Assembly: GCF_001976065.1 (NCBI RefSeq)
Contig: NZ_MNAH01000007.1
Coordinates: 63,115 to 127,114 of the forward strand
DNA length: 64,000 nucleotides
Reading direction: 5' to 3'
Source: Pseudomonas putida
Lineage (GTDB): Bacteria; Pseudomonadota; Gammaproteobacteria; Pseudomonadales; Pseudomonadaceae
The translations under genes were made by a program, and so were the position numbers. This document shows positions 8,216-16,178 of this stretch, piece by piece. The notes below the pieces were generated by a model. It saw only the letters and a list, made by a program, of their open reading frames with translations. It searched no databases and was not told where the DNA came from. Position 1 is the first letter of the stretch, and each line of letters starts with the position of its first letter.

Positions 8216-9070
8216 ATGTCGGCCTACCCGAGTATCGATACCGAAGTGCTGCGCACTTTCGTCGCCATTGCCGACCAGGGTGGCTTTACCCGCGCCGGTG
8301 AGTTGGTCCATCGCACCCAGTCAGCTGTCAGCATGCAGATGAAGCGCCTGGAAGAAGACGTGCTGCAGCGCCAGTTGTTCCAGCGTGATGGACGCCAGGT
8401 ACGGCTCACGGCCGAAGGCCAGGTTCTGCTGGGTTATGCACGGCGAATCCTCAAGCTGCACAGCGAGGTGTTCAACACCTTGCGAGAGCCGCACATGGTC
8501 GGCACGGTGCGCATCGGCACACCGGATGACTACGTGATGCGTTTCCTGCCGGGGATCCTGCGCCAGTTTGCACAGTCCTACCCGCTTATCCAGATCGAAG
8601 TGCATTGCGAATCGTCAAAACAACTGCTGATGCGCCAGGACCTGGACCTGTCCATTGTTACCCGTGAGCCGGGCAGTGAAATCGGCCAGTTGTTGCGCAA
8701 GGAACGTTTTGTCTGGGCCGAGGCGCAGTGCTACAGCGCCCACGAGCAGACGCCGTTGCCCCTGGCGATGTTCAACAGCGATTGTTTCTGTCGGATCTGG
8801 GCCTGCAATGCCCTTGATGCCCAAGGGCGCGATTATCGAGTGGCGTACAACAGCGACAGCCTGTCGGCAATCATGGCGGTGGTCAGTGCTGGCCTGGCGG
8901 TCACTGCGCAACTGGAAAGCCTGATCACCGCGGACATGCGCATCCTCGGTGAAGCCGAGGATCTGCCGGTACTGCCAGAGGCCAGCATCATGCTGGTGCG
9001 CAACCTGCATAATCCGTCACCGATCACCGAGTGCCTGGCCGAACATATCGTCGAAGGCTTCATGCTTTGA
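8216..9070 (+). CDS. LysR-family transcriptional regulator
   Basis: The 284-residue protein has the N-terminal winged helix-turn-helix of LysR proteins (LRTFVAIADQGGFTRAGELVHRTQSAVSMQMKRLE, residues about 8-45), a linker helix and a periplasmic-binding-protein-like effector domain beginning VGTVRIGTPDDYVMRFLPGIL. The family usually activates a divergent gene in response to a small ligand. A GGAGATT site lies just before the ATG. The 3' end overlaps the convergent permease gene by 11 bp. Neighbours suggest the divergent DUF1127 gene as a target; ligand unknown. Confidence 0.9.
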   Translation: MSAYPSIDTEVLRTFVAIADQGGFTRAGELVHRTQSAVSMQMKRLEEDVLQRQLFQRDGRQVRLTAEGQVLLGYARRILKLHSEVFNTLREPHMVGTVRIGTPDDYVMRFLPGILRQFAQSYPLIQIEVHCESSKQLLMRQDLDLSIVTREPGSEIGQLLRKERFVWAEAQCYSAHEQTPLPLAMFNSDCFCRIWACNALDAQGRDYRVAYNSDSLSAIMAVVSAGLAVTAQLESLITADMRILGEAEDLPVLPEASIMLVRNLHNPSPITECLAEHIVEGFML

Positions 9071-9809
9071 AGGCAAGCATGACTGCACAGAAAAGCAGAA
9101 AGCCGCAAAACAAGGCGCGCAGCAAACGTTCCGGCAGGCTGTGGGCGATCTTCACGCCCCAACTGATGCTCATCAATCCGCCGATTGCCAGTGGCACGCC
9201 GATCATCCAGTTCACCTGGTGATGCAACCCATAGGTGATCAGCGTAACGCCAGTGCTCGGCAGTGCCAATGCCAGTGACAAGCCCTGGGCAACGACCTGG
9301 GTGGTGCCGAATACGCTGGTCAATACCGGTGTCGCCACCACGGCCCCACCCACGCCAAACAAACCGCCCATGGTGCCGGAGGCGGCACCGAGCACGCCCA
9401 GCCATGGCCATGAATAGTTCATCTGCGCAGACGGCGATGTACTGGCCATGAACATCCGCGCCAGGTTGTAGGCACACAGCGCGATCAAAAACACGACAAA
9501 TCCGATACGCATGGTCTGCGCATCGACCCCCACCGCCCAGATCGATCCAAGCCAGGCGAAGCAGAATCCCATCACGGCAAGCGGCAGCGCGTGGCGTAAT
9601 TCGATCCTGTTGCGCTGATGGTAGCGCCACAGCGCCAGCATCACGTTCGGCACCACCATCACCAAAGCGGTGCCTTGGGCAATCTGTTGATCGAGACCGC
9701 ACAGTACGCCCAGCAACGGAATGGCGATCAATCCCCCGCCGATGCCGAACAGGCCGCCAAGGGTCCCCAGGGCCGCACCGAAAACCAGGTACATCAGAAA
9801 CTCGAGCAC
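9060..9809 (-). CDS. TSUP-family membrane permease (TauE/SafE type)
   Basis: A 249-residue membrane protein with about eight hydrophobic segments and the two glycine-rich repeats of the TSUP family (GAALGTLGGLFGIGGGLIAIPLL and GAASGTMGGLFGVGGAVVATPVL). Members export or import sulfite, sulfoacetate or other organosulfur or carboxylate anions across the inner membrane. The substrate is not evident. The start is a GTG with a GGGAGAGA site upstream (no ATG fits). It overlaps the end of the LysR gene tail to tail. Confidence 0.88.
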   Translation of the reverse strand: MLEFLMYLVFGAALGTLGGLFGIGGGLIAIPLLGVLCGLDQQIAQGTALVMVVPNVMLALWRYHQRNRIELRHALPLAVMGFCFAWLGSIWAVGVDAQTMRIGFVVFLIALCAYNLARMFMASTSPSAQMNYSWPWLGVLGAASGTMGGLFGVGGAVVATPVLTSVFGTTQVVAQGLSLALALPSTGVTLITYGLHHQVNWMIGVPLAIGGLMSISWGVKIAHSLPERLLRALFCGFLLFCAVMLAFKA

Positions 9810-9920
9810 AGCGTATCTCTCCCATAACCAGGCGATTCATCCTACGCAACTGGCTCTAGCGTGGAAACGCACAGCCACGCACAATGGCTATGCCAAACTC
9901 GCACAAGCATCGAGCCTTCC

Positions 9921-10877
9921 ATGAATCCCAATCTACTGACCGAGCAACTGGGCCTGTTTCTCGACGTATTGGAAACCGGCAGCTTCTCCGCAGCGTCCCG
10001 CCGTCATCCACTGACGCCTTCGGCGGTGGCGCGGCGCATCGACAGCCTGGAGAGCGCCGTTGGCAGCCAGTTGTTCATTCGCAGCACTCATGCGGTGCGC
10101 GCTACGCCGGCAGGGCTGGCATTCGCCGAACGCGCACGGAGAATTGTCGCCGAATTGCGCCTGGCCCGGGCAGAAGCGGTGTCCCTGAGCAGTGCGCCGG
10201 AAGGCCTGATTCGCATTGATGCTCCGGCCGCCTTCGGACGGCGCCACCTGGCACCGGTGATTGCCGATTTTCTGCTGCTCTATCCCGGCCTCGACGTGCA
10301 ACTGCAACTGATCGACAGCTTCGTCGATATGCAGGGCCTGAACCTGGGCAAGGTCGATCTGGTATTGCGTGCCGGGCAGTTGGCCGATACCCGGTTGGTG
10401 GCCACGCCGCTGGCGAGCATGGTGCGCATTGCCTGCGCCAGCCCCGACTACTTGCAGCGCCGCGGCGTGCCGAATGATCCGGCGCAACTGGTCGAGCATG
10501 ACGGTCTCGACTGGGCGGGCCTGGCCCCACCTTTCGCGTGGCGCTTCGAACGGGATGGCCAGATGCAATTGCATCGGCCAACGCGCGTACGCATGAGCGC
10601 CAACAATGCCGAAGCGCTGATCTGCAGCGCACTGGCCGGCCTGGGCATCGCCCACCTGCCGACCTGGCTCGTCAGTGAATACCTGTTACGTGGCGAACTG
10701 CTGCCTTTGTTCTGCGAGAACGGCCTGCCGAAACCGGAAAGCTCCGGGATCTACGCGTTGCGCCTGCAGCAGCAGCCGAACTCCCGCAGTCGCCTGCTGC
10801 TGGAATACCTGAAAACCCGGTTCAGCCCCATTCCGCCATGGGACCTGGTACTGCAAACCAAACTGGGCCGGCACTAG
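9921..10877 (+). CDS. LysR-family transcriptional regulator
   Basis: The 318-residue product carries a LysR DNA-binding domain (LGLFLDVLETGSFSAASRRHPLTPSAVARRIDSLE) and an effector domain of the CrgA/DsdC-like group (LIRIDAPAAFGRRHLAPVIADFL). Start MNPNLLTEQ at 9921 is favoured by homology; an upstream in-frame ATG at 9861 adds only an unrelated tail. It is divergent from the TSUP permease with 111 bp between, so that permease is a plausible target. Confidence 0.88.
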   Translation: MNPNLLTEQLGLFLDVLETGSFSAASRRHPLTPSAVARRIDSLESAVGSQLFIRSTHAVRATPAGLAFAERARRIVAELRLARAEAVSLSSAPEGLIRIDAPAAFGRRHLAPVIADFLLLYPGLDVQLQLIDSFVDMQGLNLGKVDLVLRAGQLADTRLVATPLASMVRIACASPDYLQRRGVPNDPAQLVEHDGLDWAGLAPPFAWRFERDGQMQLHRPTRVRMSANNAEALICSALAGLGIAHLPTWLVSEYLLRGELLPLFCENGLPKPESSGIYALRLQQQPNSRSRLLLEYLKTRFSPIPPWDLVLQTKLGRH

Positions 10878-10882
10878 TCAAG

Positions 10883-10903
10883 AATTATCTGGCGCGTTAA
10901 AGA
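10883..10903 (+). promoter_or_regulatory. Putative OhrR box upstream of ohrR
   Basis: AATTATCTGGCGCGTTAAAGA matches nearly base for base the sequence at 11571-11592 ahead of ohr. Shared boxes in front of both genes are what an auto-regulated OhrR system needs. Inferred from the match; not a tested site. Confidence 0.6.
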
Positions 10904-10946
10904 TTTGCCCGCTAGATTCATGAAGATCACTGATCAAGGCTTCCAA

Positions 10947-11408
10947 ATGACCACCAAGCGCGACACACCGGATAACTGCGACGCCCTGCTGCTGGACAAT
11001 CAGGCCTGCTTCGCCCTGCACTCCACTTCGCTGATGATGACCAAGGTCTACAAACCCCTGCTGCAGGCGTTGGGCCTGACCTACCCGCAATACCTGGCGA
11101 TGATGGTGCTGTGGGAACAGGACGGCTTGACCGTAGGTGAAATCAGCGCTCGCCTGTTGACCGACCCTGGCTCGCTAACGCCGCTGCTCAAGCGCCTGGA
11201 GGCCGAAGGTGTGCTCAGCCGCACCCGCAGCCGTGAGGACGAGCGCGTGGTGATCGTCGAACTCACGGAACAGGGCCGAGCCTTGCGTGACAAGGCCCGG
11301 AACATCCCTCAATGCATCCTCGGCGCCAGCGGGATGACCCTGGAGCGACTGCAAAAGCTTCAGGCGGAGCTGCAAGAACTGAGGCGTCATCTACAAGAAA
11401 ACCTCTGA
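10947..11408 (+). CDS. ohrR: Organic-hydroperoxide sensor, MarR-family repressor OhrR
   Basis: A 153-residue MarR-type winged-helix dimeric repressor. The sensor cysteine is at residue 21 in NQACFALHST, and a second cysteine (Cys123, IPQCILGAS) fits the two-cysteine class, where the peroxide-oxidised sensor forms an intersubunit disulfide and releases DNA. The helix-turn-helix and wing cover LTVGEISARLLTDPGSLTPLLKRLEAEGVLSRTRSREDERVV. Start at 10947 (MTTKRDTPDN) is chosen from family alignment; the ATGs at 10905 and 10920 lie within or next to the likely operator. ohr lies downstream on the same strand. Confidence 0.93.
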   Translation: MTTKRDTPDNCDALLLDNQACFALHSTSLMMTKVYKPLLQALGLTYPQYLAMMVLWEQDGLTVGEISARLLTDPGSLTPLLKRLEAEGVLSRTRSREDERVVIVELTEQGRALRDKARNIPQCILGASGMTLERLQKLQAELQELRRHLQENL

Positions 11409-11430
11409 TTTTCAAACCCCCGAAAGCCCC

Positions 11431-11522
11431 CTGCGGGAGCGAGCCTGCTCGCGATGGCAGTGTCACATTCAACAGACATGTTGACTGACGCACCGCCATC
11501 GCGAGCAGGCTCGCTCCCACAG
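11431..11522. repeat. REP inverted pair between ohrR and ohr
   Basis: Arms 11431-11458 and 11495-11522 pair over 28 positions with one mismatch; the core is GGGAGCGAGCCTGCTCGCGA. The loop itself holds a smaller dyad (TCAACA...TGTTGA). It lies between ohrR and the ohr operator and may separate their transcripts. Confidence 0.85.
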
Positions 11523-11570
11523 TTGTTCTGCGCTTGGATTGAAAATTCAAATGATCCGCTTTTTTTCAGA

Positions 11571-11645
11571 AATTTATCTTGCGCACTAAACATTAGCGCG
11601 ATACATTCATCTCGCACTTACTTAGCGCGCAAACATTTAGCGCAA
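11571..11645 (+). promoter_or_regulatory. Putative OhrR operator region of ohr
   Basis: The AT-rich region holds a box like that before ohrR (11571-11592), forming the imperfect dyad CGCaCTAA-aca-TTAGcGCG (11582-11600). Two more TTAGCGC elements follow (11622-11628, 11637-11643) as direct repeats. The density of these boxes just ahead of ohr points to peroxide-controlled transcription. Confidence 0.6.
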
Positions 11646-11674
11646 AAACACACAACCCGAACGAGGCTTTCACC

Positions 11675-12094
11675 ATGCAGACTCTCTACACCGCAATCGC
11701 AACTTCCACCGGTGGCCGTGACGGTCGTGCGATCTCCAGCGACAACATTCTCGACGTCAAGCTCGCCACCCCTAAAGAGCTCGGCGGTGCTGGCGGAGCG
11801 GCGACCAACCCGGAGCAACTGTTCGCCGCCGGCTACTCCGCCTGCTTTATCGGCGCATTGAAATTCGTCGCCAGCCAGACCAAGCGCAAGATCCCCGACG
11901 ACGCGTCGATCACCGCCCACGTCGGCATCGGCCAGATCCCTGGCGGCTTTGGCCTGGATATCGACCTGCACATCAGCCTGCCAGGCCTTGAGCTTGCCGA
12001 CGCGCAAACCCTGGTCGAGGCGGCCCATCAGGTCTGCCCGTACTCCAACGCCACCCGTGGCAACGTTGATGTACGGCTGCACGTCACCGTCTAA
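11675..12094 (+). CDS. ohr: Organic hydroperoxide reductase Ohr
   Basis: The 139-residue Ohr reduces organic (fatty acid) hydroperoxides with a reactive cysteine and lipoylated partners, in the cytoplasm as a domain-swapped dimer. Catalytic Cys57 in AAGYSACFIGAL and resolving Cys121 in HQVCPYSNATRGN are both present; Arg17-region (GGRDGRAIS) and Glu47 of PEQLF fit the active site. It follows ohrR, with an operator region in between, so induction by organic peroxides is expected. Confidence 0.95.
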   Translation: MQTLYTAIATSTGGRDGRAISSDNILDVKLATPKELGGAGGAATNPEQLFAAGYSACFIGALKFVASQTKRKIPDDASITAHVGIGQIPGGFGLDIDLHISLPGLELADAQTLVEAAHQVCPYSNATRGNVDVRLHVTV

Positions 12095-12180
12095 CCCCGG
12101 TACGCTACAACGCCTCAACGTGCTGAGCCTGGTACTGGAAATTGTGTTCGTTCGATAATTTGCGGATGTACAGAATCCCC

Positions 12181-12221
12181 TGTGGGAGCTGCCGCAGGCT
12201 GCGATCTTTTGATCTTGCAGG
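12181..12221. repeat. REP-like palindromic element
   Basis: TGTGGGAGCTGCCGCAGGC followed by a GATCTTTTGATC dyad is a sequence often repeated between Pseudomonas genes. A single unit lies here between ohr and the terminator. Identity as a dispersed repeat is from general knowledge, since no second copy of this type is in the window. Confidence 0.5.
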
Positions 12222-12222
12222 C

Positions 12223-12256
12223 ACAAAAAAGCCCGACTCGATGGTCGGGCTTTTTC
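12223..12256. terminator. Bidirectional terminator between ohr and efp
   Basis: Stem GCCCGAC/GTCGGGC (12231-12237 with 12244-12250) with A run before and T run after. It serves ohr on the plus strand and efp on the minus strand. Confidence 0.88.
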
Positions 12257-12272
12257 ATTCCTCAAGCAGTGC

Positions 12273-12842
12273 TTATTTAGCACGGCCTTTGTAGGAACCG
12301 CCTTCGCGGGTATCGATCTCGATCATGTCGCCGATTTCGATGAAGTCAGCAACCGACAGTTCGGTACCGTTCTTCAGTTTGGCAGGCTTCATCACCTTGC
12401 CGGAAGTGTCACCACGAGCGGACCCTTCGGTGTAGTCAACCTGACGCACGATGGTGGTCGGCAGCTCTACGGAAACCAGACGGCCTTCGAAGAACACGGC
12501 TTCGCAAACGTCGGTCATGCCTTCTTCGATGAACGGCAGAACGCTTTCGATGTCTTCGGCGTTCAGTTCGTACATGGTGTAGTCGGTGGTGTCCATGAAC
12601 GTGTAGCTGTCACCGCTGATGAAGGACAGGGTCGCTTCTTTGCGGTCCAGGATCACGTCGTCCAGCTTGTCGTCGGCGCTGTAGACGGTTTCGGTCTTGT
12701 AACCGGTCAGCAGGTTTTTCAGCTTGGTCTTCATGATCGCGCTGTTACGGCCCGACTTGGTGAATTCAGCTTTCTGAACCAGCCAAGGATCGTTGTCGAT
12801 ACGGATCACGGTACCGGGTTTGAGTTCTTTACCAGTTTTCAT
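12273..12842 (-). CDS. efp: Elongation factor P
   Basis: The 189-residue EF-P helps the ribosome past polyproline stretches. All three beta domains are present, and the modified loop is KSGRNSAIM with Arg at position 32. Arginine at this place is rhamnosylated in pseudomonads rather than lysinylated as in E. coli. The partner rhamnosyltransferase EarP is encoded 48 bp upstream on the same strand, so the pair is likely one transcript, though a TATGAT hexamer (complement of 12890-12895) at the earP 3' end could add an internal promoter. Confidence 0.97.
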   Translation of the reverse strand: MKTGKELKPGTVIRIDNDPWLVQKAEFTKSGRNSAIMKTKLKNLLTGYKTETVYSADDKLDDVILDRKEATLSFISGDSYTFMDTTDYTMYELNAEDIESVLPFIEEGMTDVCEAVFFEGRLVSVELPTTIVRQVDYTEGSARGDTSGKVMKPAKLKNGTELSVADFIEIGDMIEIDTREGGSYKGRAK

Positions 12843-12890
12843 TGCGAATATCCGAATTTGGATGGGATTTACAAAAATCTAGGCCGCGTA

Positions 12891-14033
12891 TCATATCCAA
12901 TTTACATAAAACTGTACCAGCGCTGCGGCAAGATCGGTATGCGAGGCCTGTTCCAGACACCACGACTCGGCATGTTTTTGCAGCTGTGGCCAGTGTTTGC
13001 GAGTCAATTGCCAGTGGTCGGTCATTGTCTCACCGGCATTCCAGGCCCGCCAGAGACCGCTGATCGCTTCGCCAGCCGCAGCTGGAAGGTCCTTGACGTA
13101 AAGCGCAAGGAAGGCCTCGAGCTTGTCCAGGTGAACGTCCTCCTCCTGCTGGTAGATGTGCCACAGCAAAGGTCGACCTGCCCACTGCGCTCGCACAAAG
13201 GAATCTTCGCCGCGTACGGCGTTGAAATCACAGCACCACAGCAACGGGTCGTACTGGTCCTGTCGGACGAACGGCAATACCTGCACGGTCAAGGCATCGC
13301 GCACATGCAGCGCCCCGGCCTGCAGGCCCTGTACATTCAGCCAACGTTCGACGTCTCCCAGGATCCGTCCTTGCGGCACCAGCAAATGAGTGGGTGTCGA
13401 ATCGCTGGCCAAGGTGTCCAGCCAACTGGCCAGCCCGGCATTTTCATAGGCAAACAGTGAAATCAGCAGTGCACCGGGTGCGCGGTCGACTCCCAGGCCT
13501 GCCAGGAAGGTGCGCTGCGCCTCGGGACTCTGCTGGAACTGCCGACGCCGTTCGAGCAATCCGCTTTCACGCAGCAGGCCACCGGTACCTTTGTGGAACC
13601 CCGGGAAGAAAAAGTGCTTCTGTACGTGTTTGTATTTTACCGACGGCAAGCCGTGGCAGCCGATCACCCAGTCCTCGGCGCTCAGGTAGTCGAGGTTCAT
13701 CCACAGCGGTGTCTTATCCCGCAGGGCCATGGCGTCCATATAGGCGCCTGGCAACTGACAGGCGAACGCGGCGATCACCACATCCGCCGCCTCTACCGGT
13801 TGCCACTCAGCAGACCAGTGACATACCTCGACACCCTGCTGCCATTGCCGGCCAGCTTGAGTGTCGATCTCTGGGCACAGGCGCTCGAAGGCACGCAGAT
13901 CGTCGACCCACAAACGCACCGCTACCCCATGCTCGGCCACCAGTTGCCGCGACAATCGCCAGGTCACGCCGATGTCGCCAAAGTTGTCGACCACGGTGCA
14001 AAAAATATCCCAGCGGGTTTTCAAATCAGGCAT
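12891..14033 (-). CDS. earP: EF-P arginine rhamnosyltransferase EarP
   Basis: A 380-residue GT-B glycosyltransferase of the EarP (former DUF2331) family. It moves rhamnose from dTDP-L-rhamnose to the loop arginine of EF-P. The N-terminal signature DIFCTVVDNFGDIGVTWRLS contains the two essential aspartates (Asp16 and Asp20 here). A C-terminal nucleotide-sugar part (PLLWCCDFNAVRGEDSFVRAQ, RPLLWHIYQQEEDVHLDKL) is intact. The ATG at 14033 is favoured over 14120 by a GGAG site 6 bases upstream and by homology. efp follows. Confidence 0.95.
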   Translation of the reverse strand: MPDLKTRWDIFCTVVDNFGDIGVTWRLSRQLVAEHGVAVRLWVDDLRAFERLCPEIDTQAGRQWQQGVEVCHWSAEWQPVEAADVVIAAFACQLPGAYMDAMALRDKTPLWMNLDYLSAEDWVIGCHGLPSVKYKHVQKHFFFPGFHKGTGGLLRESGLLERRRQFQQSPEAQRTFLAGLGVDRAPGALLISLFAYENAGLASWLDTLASDSTPTHLLVPQGRILGDVERWLNVQGLQAGALHVRDALTVQVLPFVRQDQYDPLLWCCDFNAVRGEDSFVRAQWAGRPLLWHIYQQEEDVHLDKLEAFLALYVKDLPAAAGEAISGLWRAWNAGETMTDHWQLTRKHWPQLQKHAESWCLEQASHTDLAAALVQFYVNWI

Positions 14034-14158
14034 TCCAGGCTCCCGTTGGCAAAGGCACCGATTGTCCGCATAAATCAACCCGCGCAGAAGAGCCGACGAC
14101 GATAATTCTTCGTGCGACAATCGTCACTCGCCCGCGACCCCTTCGCCAGGAGGCAACC

Positions 14159-14569
14159 ATGCCCTATCGCCCTACCCCGCGCCGATCCGTTTCGATTCAA
14201 CTCAATGCCCTGCAACTGACCGGCAGTATCGCCCTTGGCATGTGGCTGGGGTTCATGGCCATTGTGTTGACCGCCTGGCTGGTGTCCCGGCTGTTCTTCA
14301 ACGAACAGCTGGCACCGGTCGCGACAGCGCTGGAGCAACTGGCCAAACCACCGGCGGCGGCTCGACCGGTGCCGGACATTCCACCACAGAGCCCGTTGTT
14401 CGAGCAGTATGAAGAAAACCTGCGCAAGAACGAGCAGGCCCAACGACTCGATCAGGCACGCAGCAGCAATCGCAACCTGTCGAACCCCAAATGCCAGTTC
14501 TGGTTGCAACAGGACCAGACGGCACCGAGCGAAAAAAGCCGCGCCAATGTCCTGCAATTCTGCGATTGA
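14159..14569 (+). CDS. Small membrane-anchored protein of unknown function
   Basis: The 136-residue product has a basic N-terminus, one transmembrane helix (LTGSIALGMWLGFMAIVLTAWLV, about residues 20-45), a proline-rich stretch and a charged soluble tail with two cysteines near the C-terminus (KCQFWLQQ, LQFCD). It is probably an inner-membrane protein with the tail in the periplasm. No family was recognised. An AGGAGG site precedes the ATG. The next gene starts two bases after its stop, so they are co-transcribed; earP is divergent. Confidence 0.75.
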   Translation: MPYRPTPRRSVSIQLNALQLTGSIALGMWLGFMAIVLTAWLVSRLFFNEQLAPVATALEQLAKPPAAARPVPDIPPQSPLFEQYEENLRKNEQAQRLDQARSSNRNLSNPKCQFWLQQDQTAPSEKSRANVLQFCD

Positions 14570-14571
14570 TC

Positions 14572-15054
14572 ATGAATAAAAACACGGTACACCAACTGAT
14601 TCTCGACAAGCTGCGGATCGATCTCGACATTGCCGAGCGTGCCGCGCAAACCGCTTACGAAACCGCGACCCACGAAGAAAACATCGCCGAAAACAAGTAC
14701 GACACACTGGGTCTGGAGGCCTCCTACCTGGCCGCCGGGCAGGCCAGGCGGGTCGAAGAGATTCGCCAGTCACTGGCGCTTTGCCAGAACCTGGCATTGC
14801 GCCCGTACGACGAGCGACGGGGCATCGAGGTAGGGGCACTGCTCGGCCTGGAAGACGAAAAGGGCCGCGAGCAGTGGCTATTCCTGGCGCCGGATGCGGC
14901 GGGCCTGAAGGTTGACCTGGTGGGGCAACTGATTACCGTTATCACCCCCCGCTCACCGCTGGGCAAGAGCCTGCTGGGCAAGTTCGAAGGCGACGAGGTG
15001 GAGATTCTGGTGGCGGGCGCTCGGCAACAGTTTGCTGTCACCGAGGTGGTTTGA
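14572..15054 (+). CDS. GreA/GreB-family elongation factor-like protein
   Basis: A 160-residue protein: an N-terminal antiparallel coiled coil (residues about 8-75, with the EENIAENKYDTLGLEASYLA segment at the loop-near half) and a C-terminal FKBP-like domain ending SPLGKSLLGKFEGDEVEI, as in Gre factors. Gre proteins enter the RNA polymerase secondary channel and stimulate transcript cleavage. The acidic tip pair of GreA is not obviously kept in the same form, so this may be a Gre paralogue that competes for the channel rather than a cleavage factor. True GreB is encoded at 28098. Confidence 0.75.
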   Translation: MNKNTVHQLILDKLRIDLDIAERAAQTAYETATHEENIAENKYDTLGLEASYLAAGQARRVEEIRQSLALCQNLALRPYDERRGIEVGALLGLEDEKGREQWLFLAPDAAGLKVDLVGQLITVITPRSPLGKSLLGKFEGDEVEILVAGARQQFAVTEVV

Positions 15055-15087
15055 CCGGCTGTCCTGCCTGCGAGGCAGGACGCGTTA

Positions 15088-16062
15088 TCAGTGAACGGGC
15101 AGTTCGACGCCGTCGAACAGCTCTTCCAGCTCCTGCTTGTTGTGGCACTGGATGGCCTTGGCCATGACTTCGCGGGTCAGGTGCGGGGCGAACTTCTCGA
15201 TGAAGTCGCACATGAAGCCGCGCAGGAAGGTGCCACGACGGAAACCGATCTTGGTCACGCTGGACTCGAACAATTCGCTGGCATCGAGCACCACCAGGTC
15301 GCTGTCGAGCTTGGTATCGACCGCCATCTTCGCCACGATGCCAACACCCAGGCCCAGGCGCACGTAGGTCTTGATCACATCGGCGTCAGCGGCGGTGAAC
15401 ACCACCTTGGGCGTCAGGCCGCGATGGCTGAAGGCTTCGTCGAGCTTGGAACGGCCGGTGAAACCGAAGACGTAGGTCACGATAGGGTATTCAGCCAGGG
15501 CTTCGAGGGTCAGCTTCGAGAGCTTGGTCAGCGGGTGCCCCTGAGGCACGACCACGCAACGGTTCCAGCGATAGCAAGGCATCATCACCAGGTCGCCGAA
15601 CAGTTCGAGGGCTTCGGTGGCAATGGCGAAATCCACGGTGCCATCGGCGGCCATCTCGGCGATCTGCATCGGCGATCCCTGGTGCATGTGCAGGGCAACA
15701 TCCGGGTACTGCTTGATGAAATTGCTGATCACCGGCGGCAAGGCGTAGCGCGCCTGGGTGTGGGTGGTGGCGATCGACAGGGTGCCTTTCTTCTCGTTGG
15801 AGAACTCCTGGGCGATCTGCTTGATGCTTTCGACCTTGCGCAGGATCTCGCCAGCGGTGGTGATGATGCGCTCACCGGCTGGCGTGACGCGGGTCAGGTG
15901 CTTGCCGCTGCGGGCGAACACTTCGACGCCCAATTCGTCTTCCAGCAAGCGGATCTGTTTACTGATGCCCGGCTGAGAGGTGTAGAGACTTTGGGCTGTA
16001 GCGGAAACGTTGAGGTCGTGGTGCGCCACTTCCCAGATGTAGCGCAATTGTTGAAGCTTCAT
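15088..16062 (-). CDS. cysB: LysR-type master regulator of cysteine biosynthesis CysB
   Basis: The 324-residue CysB activates sulfate assimilation genes in response to O-acetylserine or N-acetylserine. The N-terminus MKLQQLRYIWEVAHHDLNVSATAQSLYTSQPGISKQIR is the highly conserved CysB DNA-binding domain. The effector domain contains TTHTQARYALPPVI, whose Thr residues bind the sulfate/acetylserine ligand. The start has GAGGG just upstream. AT-rich DNA with TATA-like hexamers (about 16095-16150) lies before it and may hold its own auto-control site. Confidence 0.96.
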   Translation of the reverse strand: MKLQQLRYIWEVAHHDLNVSATAQSLYTSQPGISKQIRLLEDELGVEVFARSGKHLTRVTPAGERIITTAGEILRKVESIKQIAQEFSNEKKGTLSIATTHTQARYALPPVISNFIKQYPDVALHMHQGSPMQIAEMAADGTVDFAIATEALELFGDLVMMPCYRWNRCVVVPQGHPLTKLSKLTLEALAEYPIVTYVFGFTGRSKLDEAFSHRGLTPKVVFTAADADVIKTYVRLGLGVGIVAKMAVDTKLDSDLVVLDASELFESSVTKIGFRRGTFLRGFMCDFIEKFAPHLTREVMAKAIQCHNKQELEELFDGVELPVH

Positions 16063-16178
16063 ATGAATCCCTCAAAGCTGGTAGACGCCACGGGCATCAG
16101 CGACGGTATATAACTATATTAATGGTTTGAAGAATAAATCTAGAACTTTTTATCAAAATGCCATTATTCGCTCGCGCT

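Noticed and set aside
13394..14158. N-terminal extension of the small membrane protein gene
   Set aside because: The frame runs antisense to earP, and a strong AGGAGG site and TM segment mark the start at 14159.
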